Source: DFXE01 sp032054765 (lineage in GTDB: Bacteria > Bacteroidota > Bacteroidia > Bacteroidales > Tannerellaceae). Taken from it: 64,000 nt of DNA. The position numbers and the translations under genes are program-made. The stretch lies in contig DAMBSC010000003.1 in the NCBI GenBank assembly GCA_032054765.1, positions 310,001 to 374,000 on the forward strand, in the 5' to 3' direction. Shown piece after piece: positions 25,326 to 33,582 of the stretch. The stretch's first letter is position 1. Each line of letters opens with the position of its first letter. The notes beneath the pieces are model-generated. The model did not search any database, had not been told where the DNA came from, and was given only the letters and a program-made list of their open reading frames with translations.

Positions 25326-25575
25326 ACTATATTAAGTTGTTAGTCAATCTACGAAAATAGCAATTATTCCTTTCTCTTTCTGATTTTCGTTATAATTTCT
25401 TCATAGTTAAAAGCAGAAGATGGAAGGCTGAAAGCAGCTGTAAGCTACACATTTTTGTAGGCCGACCCCCACGTGCCGGTTCAAATGAATGCCGCCACCA
25501 ATTTTATTGCTGCATTAGGTAGCGAGCTATTGTACGACACCTACGGCGTCGAGGGGGTATGAGGGTATTCTCTCC

Positions 25576-25626
25576 ATACCGGTGCCTCAGACACCGGCCT
25601 ACAAAGGTATGCAACCTACGGCTGCT
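25576..25626 (+). repeat. Extragenic palindromic element, copy 1
   Basis: ATACCGGTGCCTCAGACACC with downstream GGCCTACAAAGGT and CAACCTACGGCTGC. Copies at 29443-29492 and 45725-45770 keep the CCGG...CCGG palindrome and the GGCCTACA(A/G)AGGT tail. The rest of the gene-free stretch 25326-25768 shows only low-complexity GAAAGC/GGAAGG words and the terminator below. Confidence 0.75.
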
Positions 25627-25682
25627 CGCTTTGCTCGTCACAAACTCTTTATTCCCTCTCTCGAAAAGGGAAATTTATGAAC

Positions 25683-25711
25683 AAAAAAGCCCCGAACTAA
25701 TAGTTCAGAGC
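25683..25711 (-). terminator. Terminator after the beta-helix fibre gene
   Basis: Minus strand GCTCTGAACTATTAGTTCGG stem-loop followed by GGGGC and a run of six T. It lies 58 bp after the stop of the 25769-27115 gene. Confidence 0.65.
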
Positions 25712-25768
25712 TTTCCTATAGCTGGGTAATTATACCTCAACCCTTCTTATTTCGTTATTTGCTGTTCA

Positions 25769-27115
25769 CTAATTCAGGCTGATTTTGAATTCACCGGAAT
25801 TGGTAATTTCTCCGGATAGACCGTTTCCTAAAGAGAGTTTAAGCCATTTGCCATTGATTCTTACATATGGCATTTCTGGCTGCATTTGTTCCGGAACATC
25901 CATGATTCGTTCACCAAATGCATTATCAATGGCATCCAGCCATGTTTTCAAAGTTTTATAATATTCTTCGGATTCGTAATCATCGGGCCTTTCTACAGGA
26001 TTAATATACTGTCGGATATTCTTATCAACTACCTGACTAGAACTTATAGTACTAATATTAAATTGTCTATGTACGTTTTCTACCTGACCTTCAATCAGTA
26101 TTTTTTCAGGAGAATGTTTTAGACGACCCAAGTCATAACACACGTCAGCACCATTTGCCGGCGCTATGTATACAGACGCATCATATAAATTACCATCTTC
26201 TATTGAGAGATAGGCACTTTGTCCTGTTTCGGCCGGACAAATTACAATACCTCTTTTAAATTCACAATAGCCTTTACATTCTACATTTCCCTGATAAATA
26301 TCTAAAAAAGAGAGTATTTTACAATCGTCTAAAACTACATAAGCGTTTTTTCTTACCTCAATAGCACCCGCATATCCAATAACTTCACATCTTGTATAAT
26401 ATACTTCTTTTTGCGATTCAGATGAGCCTTCAAACTTTGTTATTGGCATTAAACAATCGGTTGCTTCAACTCTACCCTGGTCACCTATTACCATAGCTTT
26501 TAATATACCATAACCGGTAAAAGAATCCACTTCTACGCCATCGGCAAATATAGCAGTTGCCTGCCTAGGATCACTACCACCTCCATCGTTAACCAACCAA
26601 TTAAAATCATGAATATGGATATTGCCTGCAAACTTTACAGTACAGCCGTTCAGTATGGATATGGAAGCATTTCCGGATCTGCCTTCTTCGTTATAGATAT
26701 TCACATCTCCGGAGAATAAAGCTTTAAAAGTTACGTTTTTATCATGTCCTTCGAAAACAAAAGACTGCCCGGCGGTAACGGGGTAATTACCCGGTAAAAT
26801 ATATACAGTAAGTTCTACATCTTCTGGAAGATTATTGAAATAGTCAACTACTTGTGAGAAACTTTTATAAGGTGTGTCAAAACCACCATCAGCTGTACTG
26901 GCAGTCGAGCTTGAATTGAGGTATATCACATCTGTGGGAAGAGTAAATCCTTCCGGTTTGGTTCCTAATTTCTCATATCCATTCGGATGTGTACTACTGA
27001 TTCCTACCCAGAGGTATTCATCGTACATATCTCCTTGTTCGGGATCGGTCTTTGGGAGTAGGTAGATTTTACCAAATTCTCCTGTTGCGGGAAGCTGTGT
27101 TACAATTTCTGTCAT
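25769..27115 (-). CDS. Putative tail fibre/spike with beta-helix
   Basis: 448 residues. It opens MTEIVTQLPATGEFGKIYLLPKTDPEQGDMYDEYLWV, a phage-fibre N-terminal motif. Residues ~75-300 have the regular strand spacing of a right-handed parallel beta-helix (VYILPGNYPV, VTFKALFSGDVNIY, CTVKFAGNIHIHDF, YVVLDDCKIL). The C-terminus (YVRINGKWLKLSLGNGLSGEI...) resembles a fibre cap. Possible third receptor-binding protein or glycan depolymerase; catalytic residues are not identifiable. It is isolated from the tail operon by about 2 kb. Confidence 0.6.
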   Translation of the reverse strand: MTEIVTQLPATGEFGKIYLLPKTDPEQGDMYDEYLWVGISSTHPNGYEKLGTKPEGFTLPTDVIYLNSSSTASTADGGFDTPYKSFSQVVDYFNNLPEDVELTVYILPGNYPVTAGQSFVFEGHDKNVTFKALFSGDVNIYNEEGRSGNASISILNGCTVKFAGNIHIHDFNWLVNDGGGSDPRQATAIFADGVEVDSFTGYGILKAMVIGDQGRVEATDCLMPITKFEGSSESQKEVYYTRCEVIGYAGAIEVRKNAYVVLDDCKILSFLDIYQGNVECKGYCEFKRGIVICPAETGQSAYLSIEDGNLYDASVYIAPANGADVCYDLGRLKHSPEKILIEGQVENVHRQFNISTISSSQVVDKNIRQYINPVERPDDYESEEYYKTLKTWLDAIDNAFGERIMDVPEQMQPEMPYVRINGKWLKLSLGNGLSGEITNSGEFKISLN

Positions 27116-27206
27116 TTTCTTTTTTATTTAGTTAAACATCAATGTAAAGATCGGCAATTACACCGTGTAACGCTATTGATTATTTCGCTATTAATCAATA
27201 CTTTAT

Positions 27207-27494
27207 TCAGAGTTTCTTCATTACGATGTCGTAGTAGATCCGGAGCATGTTGTTGTGCTGGATTTTGGTGTCGAAGTTTTTGATCTGGTTTAGGATGTTT
27301 TCGTAGGTTTGATTTATGTATGGGCTTATCATTTTGGCTGTCATGTGGTATTTTTTATTGAGAATGTAGATCAGCATGCAGCGGGCATTGACTATTTCTT
27401 CGTTCCGACTTTTGGAAAGGATCTGTTCGGTTTCTATTTCTGTAACGTCTGAGATTGCATCTAATAATTCTTTAATGATTAACGTCTTGCACAT
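27207..27494 (-). CDS. Stand-alone DnaA C-terminal-like (domain IV) protein
   Basis: 95 residues. IETEQILSKSRNEEIVNARCMLIYILNKKYHMTAKMISPYINQTYENILNQIKNF follows the DnaA domain IV pattern (LxxKSRxxxxVxARxxxxYLxxxxxxxxxxxIGxxxxxxxxTVxxx), the HTH that binds DnaA boxes. The AAA+ ATPase and other DnaA domains are absent. Such mini-DnaA proteins occur on phages; a role as a DNA-binding replication or regulatory factor is inferred. Confidence 0.65.
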   Translation of the reverse strand: MCKTLIIKELLDAISDVTEIETEQILSKSRNEEIVNARCMLIYILNKKYHMTAKMISPYINQTYENILNQIKNFDTKIQHNNMLRIYYDIVMKKL

Positions 27495-27741
27495 GGGTTC
27501 TTGTATTTTTATTGTTCTTCTGAAAAAATAAAGCCCTACTCTTTCATCACCCCCATGCGCCAGCTGGATGATTACTCGAATAGAGCTTTCTATATGATGT
27601 GGGCTGCTGGCGTAGTCCGTTTATTGTAATATATAATTAGGGAGGAACTTTTGGGGGATAAATAGCCGCAGGTCGGCATATTTTTGAGGGTGAGTGTAGG
27701 AAGATACAAGCAGCCGTGAGCTGATATTAAACAATTAAAAA

Positions 27742-27772
27742 AAGTTCCTGGAATTAGTTATTCCAGGAACTT
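27742..27772 (-). terminator. Strong hairpin with T-run
   Basis: Perfect 13-bp stem AAGTTCCTGGAAT/ATTCCAGGAACTT with a 5-nt loop; on the minus strand it ends in TTTTTTT. With the next hairpin it fills the gene-free stretch 27495-27947. Confidence 0.7.
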
Positions 27773-27861
27773 GCTATCATACTTTAACTATCCCAACTTT
27801 AAAAGGTAAGTGTTTCCACACTTTATGTAAATATCATGTGTTTTTTTTCAATAAACATAAT

Positions 27862-27898
27862 AAAAAAAATACTTCCCAGATTATGTCTGAGAAGTATT
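27862..27898 (-). terminator. Terminator after the 27948 lipoprotein
   Basis: Minus-strand AATACTTCTCAGA...TCTGGGAAGTATT stem followed by TTTTTT. Confidence 0.75.
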
Positions 27899-27947
27899 AA
27901 TATAAGTGATTTAAAAGTTATTCAGATTATGATATCCTCAAAACTAT

Positions 27948-28304
27948 TTATTTTTTGGTATATACCATTTTATCTTCATTATTTATGGTCATCTTATTTC
28001 CAGAAATGGTAGCAGTGTCAGTTTCTCCATCTTCAGTAAAAGTAACGGTTGGATGGCTATAAGTGTAAGTTCCCTCTCCATCAAAATCATATGTTTCATT
28101 GCCATATGTTTCATAACCTACGTAGCTGAATGTTTTTTCAGCAAATTTCATTGTTACTTTACTTTCAATTTCATCACTAACTTTTTCGTAATATTCCCAA
28201 GTTGTGCCATTAAGTGAAAATGATGGTTTGTCATCTTCGTCATCTGAACAGGAAATAAATGCTAATGGTAAAGCAAGTAGTAGTGTAAAAATAATCTTTT
28301 TCAT
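27948..28304 (-). CDS. Small lipoprotein, lipocalin-like
   Basis: From ATG 28304, 118 residues with lipoprotein signal LLALPLAFISCSDDEDDKPS. The mature part is an all-beta domain (LNGTTWEYYEKV...VTMKFAEKTFSYVGYETYGN...GTYTYSHPTVTF) of the Bacteroides lipocalin-like/YD type, with TTWxYY and a TATISGNKMTI pair as typical landmarks. Its own terminator follows. Transcribed in the leftward direction of the early genes. Role unknown. Confidence 0.7.
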   Translation of the reverse strand: MKKIIFTLLLALPLAFISCSDDEDDKPSFSLNGTTWEYYEKVSDEIESKVTMKFAEKTFSYVGYETYGNETYDFDGEGTYTYSHPTVTFTEDGETDTATISGNKMTINNEDKMVYTKK

Positions 28305-28401
28305 ATCTATATTTTTTATAAAATTCCGCAAAGATAACCTAATAGTTTAATTTATTGTAATTATGATTTGTATTTTGGCAAATATTTATTTCCCCTGTTT
28401 T

Positions 28402-28617
28402 TCACGGTTCTCCTACGTGCCGGACGATGATTTCGACCTGGCGGGGGGTGAGGATTTTTTGGTTGGGGCGGTAGCCGGCGGTTTTTAGTTGGTCGGCCAG
28501 GGGTTGGAGGCGGATCCATGTGCGTAGCTGGGCGGCGGCGGTGGCGGGATGGCTTTTGGGGAAATAGCAGAGGGCGAGCTCCTGGAATCCGTAGGCGTGT
28601 ATTGTAAATGTTTTCAT
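28402..28617 (-). CDS. DUF4248 family protein
   Basis: 71 residues: MKTFTIHAYGFQELALCYFPKSHPATAAAQLRTWIR...LKTAGYRPNQKILTPRQVEIIVRHVGEP. The AYGxxELAxxYFP start and the (F/I)LTPxQVxxIVxxxGEP end are the DUF4248 signature, a Bacteroidales family often found beside HU-like proteins. Here an HU-like gene lies just upstream, separated only by a 22-bp repeat array. Probably a DNA-associated protein; function is unknown. Confidence 0.75.
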   Translation of the reverse strand: MKTFTIHAYGFQELALCYFPKSHPATAAAQLRTWIRLQPLADQLKTAGYRPNQKILTPRQVEIIVRHVGEP

Positions 28618-28648
28618 TTTGTTGTTGTTGGTGGTGTTTGTGAAAATC

Positions 28649-28724
28649 GGGTGCGCCCTCTTTTTGGAAAGGGTGCGCCCTTTTTTGAAATCGGGTGCGC
28701 CCTTTTTCGGAAGAGGGTGCGCCC
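28649..28724 (+). repeat. 22-bp tandem repeat array B
   Basis: Four identical cores GGGTGCGCCC at 28649, 28671, 28693 and 28715, exact 22-bp spacing, T-rich 12-bp spacers. It is placed between the HU-like and DUF4248 genes. The same unit occurs at 51533-51630 and, reversed, at 8527-8625. Confidence 0.9.
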
Positions 28725-28728
28725 GATT

Positions 28729-29160
28729 TTAGTCGATGTGTGTTTTGTCGCACTCTACTTCGATCACTTTCGGGTTATCTTTTTCGAAACCGGTATTGGT
28801 GCGCGATGTTTGCAGGCGTTTGCCGGGTGTGAAGATGATTCTGGGTGTGCGGATCAGGGAGGTGTTGAAGCTTTCTTCGTCTATTGCTCCTTCTGATCCT
28901 ACGGACATGCGGAAGTTTCCGATTTCGCCGAATTGTACGATGCGTCCGGCACGGAGGTTCTTGTCGAGGGTGTAGTTCATACGGTCGAGCACTGCTTTTA
29001 CGTCGGCGCTGGTGAGTGAACAGTATTCGGAGATGTCTTCGCATAGTTCCTGCAGGCTTACATAGCCGTTGTTTACTGCCTGGGCATAGAGTTTGCGCGG
29101 GTTTTGTGCTGCGTCTTTGCCTAGATTTTTTCTGTCGATCAAACGAAATTTTATTGCCAT
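28729..29160 (-). CDS. HU-like DNA-binding protein
   Basis: 143 residues. MAIKFRLIDRKNLGKDAAQNPRKLYAQAVNNGYVSLQELCEDISEYCSLTSADVKAVLDRMNYTLDKNLRAGRIVQFGEIGNFRMS is the Bacteroidales HU-CCDC81-type arrangement: an N-terminal helix pair, then the beta arm. The C-terminal ~40 residues (TPGKRLQTSRTNTGFEK...) are a basic tail. Such proteins often sit with DUF4248 genes and mobile or capsule loci. Probably organises DNA; its expression in the early leftward operon is inferred. Confidence 0.8.
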   Translation of the reverse strand: MAIKFRLIDRKNLGKDAAQNPRKLYAQAVNNGYVSLQELCEDISEYCSLTSADVKAVLDRMNYTLDKNLRAGRIVQFGEIGNFRMSVGSEGAIDEESFNTSLIRTPRIIFTPGKRLQTSRTNTGFEKDNPKVIEVECDKTHID

Positions 29161-29309
29161 ACTTCTTTTTGTTTTAGTCCCCGCGACGTTGCAGGGTGAC
29201 GCAAAGTTCAGGGTTTGTGGGCGGATGGTTTGTGTTGTTTTTCATTGTGATATGTTTGCTTTTCTTTAGTTGTGCGTTTGCGTCTTTTGTGTAAAATATA
29301 AAATCAGGT

Positions 29310-29368
29310 GTGAAAGCGTGGAGGCATGAAAGTGTGAAAGCGTGAAGGCGCGAAAGGTGGAAGGCGCG
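29310..29368 (+). repeat. Heptamer-period purine-rich repeat (GAAAGCG/TGAAGGC type)
   Basis: GTGAAAGCGTGGAGGCATGA and related 7-mers; the complementary pyrimidine-rich version lies at 29553-29620, so the two arms could pair across the palindromic elements in between. Confidence 0.6.
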
Positions 29369-29373
29369 GTCAG

Positions 29374-29418
29374 GCTGCCGTAGGTAGCGAACATATTGGG
29401 TGTGCTACCTACGGCAGC
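29374..29418. repeat. Perfect 15-bp inverted repeat
   Basis: GCTGCCGTAGGTAGC (29374-29388) and GCTACCTACGGCAGC (29404-29418) are exact complements around a 15-nt spacer. Confidence 0.85.
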
Positions 29419-29442
29419 AATCGGGGACATGGGGTGATAGCT

Positions 29443-29492
29443 ATACCGGCACCTAAGGTACCGGCCTACAAAGGTTTGCAACCTACGGCTGC
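29443..29492 (+). repeat. Extragenic palindromic element, copy 2
   Basis: ATACCGGCACCTAAGGTACC, then GGCCTACAAAGGT and CAACCTACGGCTGC, matching copy 1. The gene-free stretch 29161-29658 consists of this, the 15-bp inverted repeat and the heptamer arms. Confidence 0.75.
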
Positions 29493-29658
29493 CTGGCTAC
29501 CAACACTCCAATACTCTCATTACAAACACATAACACTCCCATAAATACCCACCCTTCACACCTTCGCGCCTTCAACCTTCACACCTTCCTGCTTTCGCGC
29601 CTTCCACCTTCGCGCTTTCCCCACTTGCAGGGTTCCGTTTGCTGTTTACGGCTGTTCC

Positions 29659-30456
29659 TTAAAAGAGGAGTTGGTTGTTTTGTTTTTCTTGGTAGAGGGT
29701 TAGGATTTTGGTGTAGGTTTTTTTTAGGCGGTTTTTGGGTTCGGGGCCGGGCCATTGGGTGTAGTCTTTGCCTTTTATGTGTTTGAAGGTGAAGATGGTT
29801 ATTGCTTTTTCGGATAGGCATAGTTTCTGCAATGTTGTTTTTATTTGTTGGTCGTGGTAGTATTGTTTTACGATCCGGGGTTCGCGTTTTTTGTTTTCTT
29901 CAACGGGTAATTGGTTTATGATGGTACGGATGGCATTTTTTACGGTGTGGTAGGTGCTGTAGAGAATGGTGTTGGTTTCGGATCCTTGCCAGGTGGAGGA
30001 CTTTTCGCCGAGGAAGAAGAAGTGGAAGAATATTTTTCTTTCCTGGTCGGTGAGGGGTAGCTCGTCGAAGATTTTTCTTGTGCGGTTCATTTTGTGGATG
30101 GTTGTTTCAGCGGCGGGTTCGGTGTATTCTTCGTCGGCGATGTTGAGGTCGCTGAGGTGAATGTTGGCGTCGGTTTCTACTTGGCGGTATTTCCACTGGT
30201 AGGCTGAGGTGGGCGACTGGATGCTGATTTTGATCATCCGGAGTATGTAGTAATCGAGTTCGCGGTATTGTCCTCTTTGGTTGTTGTAGAGGTTTTGTGT
30301 TTCCGCGGGGTCTTTTTCGAGGATCATATAGAGTACTTCGTTGAGGATGTCTGCTGCTTCGTCGGGGATGTTTTGACGGTTGCAGTGGTATCGTGAATAG
30401 TCGAGCCAGCGGTCGTAGCGCAGGGTGATGTATTGGTTTATTGTCGGGGAAGCCAT
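29659..30456 (-). CDS. Sigma-70-like transcription factor
   Basis: 265 residues. Residues ~10-80 resemble sigma region 2 (YITLRYDRWLDYSRYHCNRQNIPDEAADILNEVLYMIL). Residues ~128-180 resemble region 4 (LPLTDQERKIFFHFFFLGEKSS...YHTVKNAIRTIINQLP), and a second weaker HTH-like segment occurs near 225-255. It lies downstream of the replication genes in the leftward early operon and upstream of the tail genes, the right position for an activator of late transcription, by analogy with PrtN-type activators of pyocins. The promoter it reads is not known. Confidence 0.6.
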   Translation of the reverse strand: MASPTINQYITLRYDRWLDYSRYHCNRQNIPDEAADILNEVLYMILEKDPAETQNLYNNQRGQYRELDYYILRMIKISIQSPTSAYQWKYRQVETDANIHLSDLNIADEEYTEPAAETTIHKMNRTRKIFDELPLTDQERKIFFHFFFLGEKSSTWQGSETNTILYSTYHTVKNAIRTIINQLPVEENKKREPRIVKQYYHDQQIKTTLQKLCLSEKAITIFTFKHIKGKDYTQWPGPEPKNRLKKTYTKILTLYQEKQNNQLLF

Positions 30457-30462
30457 CTTTTT

Positions 30463-30596
30463 TAATTGTTAATGGTTAATTGTTAATTATTAATGGTTAA
30501 TGGGGAATGTTTAGTTATGAATTGTTAATGGTTAATTATTAATGGTTTGTGTGAGGAATTAATAATTAACCATTAACAATTAATAATTAACCATTC
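30463..30596. repeat. Heptamer-period inverted repeat (TTAATGGTTAATTG type)
   Basis: Repeated TTAATGGTTAATTGTTAAT on the left (30463-30545) and its complement AATTAATAATTAACCATTAAC on the right (30557-30596), between the sigma-like gene and the helicase gene. It overlaps the last codons of the helicase gene. Confidence 0.7.
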
Positions 30597-32329
30597 ATTC
30601 CCTCTATCCAATTGCTGTCGTCTATGATGGGGGAGGAAACGGATTCGGGTTTTTCGCTTTGGTTGTTGAAGTCGATGTACCGGCCGTTATCGTTGTTCCA
30701 TCGGAGATAGACGTGGGCGTTGTTGGTGCCGAGGTGGGCGTATTTTACTTTTAGTACCTTGATTTTTACGAGGTTGTTTTCGTAATCGCGGTGTACGAGT
30801 AGGCCGTGGGGCGACATGTCGTAGAACTCTCCTCCTCCTTTGATGGAGTAGAAGTCGGGTTCGTAGTTTTTGCGTTCTTCGGCTACGGGCTTCACGGGGT
30901 GGGCTACGAGGATGATGAGTATGTCGTGCCGGCGGGCGAATTCGTCGATGGCAATGAGGTAGTCGTTGGTGTACTCATTGATGTTTTTGTCAAGTGATCG
31001 TTTGAGCCTGACTTTGTTGTATGGGTCGATCACGAGGACTTTGATGCCGAATTTGAATATGACTTGGCGGGTTTTCTCGAGTACCTGGTCGAGGTCGTAG
31101 CTGTCGAGGTCGATAAACTTGAAGTTGTCGTTGATGTACCATTTGGCTTTTTGTAGCCAGGGTTCGGCAAGGTACTTTCGTTTGTTGATCCATTTTCCGC
31201 ATACTTTTGAGATGAGTTTGCCGGCGTGTATTTCTCCGGGTTTGTTTTCGGGACTGGCGTAGGCTGTTTTCCATCCGTAGAGGCGGTTGTAGTTGATGCA
31301 GATGTTGTCGACGAAGTCTGACTTTCCGGAGGAGGGTTTTCCGGTGACTACGATGTACTGGCCGGTGTAGGTGGAGAAGATGTTGTCGAATCCTTTTATA
31401 CCGGTGACGTAGCCTCGTTTCATGCCGTTGACTACGTATTCGTCGAAGCGTGTTTCCCAGTCCATCAGCGAGGTTACTCCTTCGATGGGGACTTCGCGGG
31501 CCTGGGTGATGGTTGCCTTCAGCTTTTCTTTGCCGTAGCGGACGAGGTATTCGTTGGCGTCTTTGCAGTCGGCGAGGTCTACCAGGAGGCATTTCTCGGC
31601 TCCGAAGCGGCGGATGAGTTCTTTGGTGACGTTTTGTCCGGCTTCGTCGGCGTCGAGGGCGAGGTAGATGCGGGTTTTGTTTTCGAAGTAGTCGATACAG
31701 TTGTCGATATACTCGAGGTTGACGTGTCCGAGCGTGGAGCCGTTTGGTAGTGAGACGGTGTTTATGATGCCGGCTTCAATGTAGGAGAGGCAATCTATTT
31801 CGCCTTCCACGATGACCACGTCGGTGGACGCTCGACAGCAGTCGAGGTTATAGAGGATCTTCTCGGCGTCTTTGTGCATCTTGAAGTTTTTGCGGGCGTC
31901 GCGGTACTTGACGTTGATCAGCTGGCGGTCGCGGAAGTAGTTGAACTGGATGGTGTTTTCTTCTTTTCCGGTCTGGGGCATCCATTCGCCTGCTTCTGTT
32001 ATTTTCATCATCATGAGGGTGATTTGCGATATTCCCCTGGCTTCGAACCATTGGATGAGCTTGTCTGACAGCCGGGTGTTGTTTGTCCAGACGGGGCGTT
32101 TGTAGGTTTTGTGTTCTTTTCGGTTTTTTGGCTTGTAGGTATGGAGCTGAAGGATTTCTCCGCAGTGCTGGCAGGTGGCAAGGCCTCTGTCCCAGTCCAT
32201 CATCAGGCACTTTTGGCGTTGGTTTTGAGGCCTTCGGTTGTGCGAGCAGAGGGGGCAAACGGAATACTTTTTACCTTCGGGTAATCGGTATTGGTTATAG
32301 ATGTCTATTTCGAAGTTGTTTTGTTGCAT
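30587..32329 (-). CDS. Phage primase-helicase (zinc-ribbon, Toprim, DnaB-like)
   Basis: 580 residues, T7 gp4-type layout. Residues ~20-60: zinc ribbon CPLCSHN...CQHCGE. Residues ~170-260: Toprim (VVIVEGEIDCLSYIE, with a later LALDADEAG acidic motif). Residues ~290-560: RecA-fold helicase with Walker A GKPSSGKSD and a Walker B-like VLVIDPYNK, then the DnaB-type LVAHPVKP. It would unwind DNA and prime at a replication fork. GC content is visibly higher than in the tail genes. Preceded by the DnaD-like initiator 4 bp away. Confidence 0.85.
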   Translation of the reverse strand: MQQNNFEIDIYNQYRLPEGKKYSVCPLCSHNRRPQNQRQKCLMMDWDRGLATCQHCGEILQLHTYKPKNRKEHKTYKRPVWTNNTRLSDKLIQWFEARGISQITLMMMKITEAGEWMPQTGKEENTIQFNYFRDRQLINVKYRDARKNFKMHKDAEKILYNLDCCRASTDVVIVEGEIDCLSYIEAGIINTVSLPNGSTLGHVNLEYIDNCIDYFENKTRIYLALDADEAGQNVTKELIRRFGAEKCLLVDLADCKDANEYLVRYGKEKLKATITQAREVPIEGVTSLMDWETRFDEYVVNGMKRGYVTGIKGFDNIFSTYTGQYIVVTGKPSSGKSDFVDNICINYNRLYGWKTAYASPENKPGEIHAGKLISKVCGKWINKRKYLAEPWLQKAKWYINDNFKFIDLDSYDLDQVLEKTRQVIFKFGIKVLVIDPYNKVRLKRSLDKNINEYTNDYLIAIDEFARRHDILIILVAHPVKPVAEERKNYEPDFYSIKGGGEFYDMSPHGLLVHRDYENNLVKIKVLKVKYAHLGTNNAHVYLRWNNDNGRYIDFNNQSEKPESVSSPIIDDSNWIEGMNG

Positions 32330-32333
32330 AGTT

Positions 32334-33110
32334 TTAATCGATATATCCTAAGAATTCTACGGGATAAGGTTTCTCCTGGTTTACCATTACTTCGTATTGG
32401 CGAATGGTGCCGGTGTATACGCCTGAGGATGCTTTCCACTTGCATTTGCGGGGGTCTTCGGGCGCCGGTTCGGGTGGTCGGGTGTTGCCTTCCCAGGTGC
32501 GTACGGCTGCTTTCCAGTTTTTCATTTTGTTTTTGCCGATCATCCAGCCTTTGGATTCGTAGAAGTCGATGAAGGATTTGGGTGATATTCCGTTTTCCCG
32601 TTCTCGGCAGTAGGTTTCTACTTCTTCGAATGTGGGGGGTGTGAATATTTCTTCTTTTCTTCCTTCTTTTTCTTTCTTATTATTTGTACGGGCTGGTGTT
32701 TGGTCGGCGTTCGTATGAGTGTTGCAACCGATGTCTTGACCGTTGTTTGGGGCGGTGTTCGGCAATGGGTTGTAAATGTCATAATTTGAGAGTTTTAGAA
32801 TGCTTTCCGAGTGTTCGGTGCGGCGTTCTATTTCGTTTTTTTCAATGTGCTTGTCTATGTATCGCTTTGTTTTTTCGACACTCCAGCTCCAGCGGTTGGA
32901 GAGGTATCGCAGGCCTGCGTGTAGCTCGCCTCTCTGGATGGTGATTTCTCGTCCGCTGGGTAATACTTTTGTTGCCGGATCCGCGTCAAATCGTGCCATC
33001 TGTATGAGATCGAGCCACGCTTCTGCCAGACTAAAGGTGCGTTCTTGCTTCCAATAGGCGTTGTTGAAATATTTTCTGCTAAGTTTTATGTATCCTCCTG
33101 TGTCAGTCAT
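32334..33110 (-). CDS. Phage replication initiator, DnaD/replisome organizer-like
   Basis: 258 residues. The N-terminal ~110 residues (YIKLSRKYFNNAYWKQERTFSLAEAWLDLIQMARFDA...RGELHAGLRYLSNRWSWSVEKTKRYIDKHI) form the winged-helix start of Lin1244/DUF4373-like replication proteins. The middle is low-complexity and the C-terminal ~80 residues (PKSFIDFYESKGWMIGKNKMKNWKAAVRTW) are the DnaD-like (DnaB_2) domain with FIDFY...GW...KN(W)xAAVRTW. It loads the helicase encoded next. 4-bp gap to that gene. Confidence 0.75.
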   Translation of the reverse strand: MTDTGGYIKLSRKYFNNAYWKQERTFSLAEAWLDLIQMARFDADPATKVLPSGREITIQRGELHAGLRYLSNRWSWSVEKTKRYIDKHIEKNEIERRTEHSESILKLSNYDIYNPLPNTAPNNGQDIGCNTHTNADQTPARTNNKKEKEGRKEEIFTPPTFEEVETYCRERENGISPKSFIDFYESKGWMIGKNKMKNWKAAVRTWEGNTRPPEPAPEDPRKCKWKASSGVYTGTIRQYEVMVNQEKPYPVEFLGYID

Positions 33111-33117
33111 TTTTTTT

Positions 33118-33195
33118 AGTGTTTAGTGATTAGTGTTTAGTGATTAGTGATGAATTATTAATCGTTAATCACTAATCATTAATCATTAATCACTA
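33118..33195. repeat. Heptamer-period inverted repeat (TAGTGATTAGTG type)
   Basis: TAGTGTTTAGTGATTAGTG repeated, then its complement AATCACTAATCATTAATCAC. Same class as 51001-51140. Confidence 0.7.
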
Positions 33196-33387
33196 TTATG
33201 ATTCCTGTTTATATATCCATTCCAATAGTTCCACGCATGTTGTGCATGAGGTGAAGTAGTCTGAAGGGCGGTTGCCTTTTCTGCCTTCTTTGAGGTAGGG
33301 CCTGACGGGTTCTGTGCAAATGTCCGTGAGGCAGTATTCGCATGTGAAGTCGTTGGCTTCGAGCTGCTTTAATGCTTGTTTATTCAT
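33196..33387 (-). CDS. Small zinc-ribbon protein
   Basis: From ATG 33387, 63 residues: CEYCLTDIC and CTTCVELLEWI supply two Cys pairs of a zinc ribbon. Resembles small phage early proteins of unknown function. It starts directly at the left side of the inserted mobile element and would be cotranscribed with the replication genes in the uninterrupted locus. A longer start at 33444 would use DNA belonging to the element-adjacent repeat. Confidence 0.55.
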   Translation of the reverse strand: MNKQALKQLEANDFTCEYCLTDICTEPVRPYLKEGRKGNRPSDYFTSCTTCVELLEWIYKQES

Positions 33388-33402
33388 ACTCTTTCCTTTT
33401 AT

Positions 33403-33434
33403 GGTCTGGACGGCACCAGAACCTATGATCTTAT
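33403..33434 (+). repeat. tRNA-T-arm-like flank, left of the nested element
   Basis: GGTCTGGACGGCACCAGAACC followed by TATGATCTTA. It matches the right flank (45660-45691) at 18 of its first 26 positions and, in one frame, both spell G-x-x-G-T-R-T. Probably one half of the element's target or attachment region. Confidence 0.4.
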
Positions 33435-33582
33435 AGAAAATCACAAAATATTATTTCTTCTGATTATCAATCAATTACTCAATCGATCCTATCGTAAAAT
33501 ATATCGAAATTTGTTTTGCTATCTCAAATATTGGGTGTATTTTTGGGTGTTGATTTAATCGGTGCAAATAATACTATCACCT

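Noticed and set aside
28361..28753. Basic open frame across the 22-bp repeat array
   Set aside because: Its peptide (repeated GAPxFxKGRTRF-like words) is just the repeat read through; the real genes here are DUF4248 and HU on other frames.
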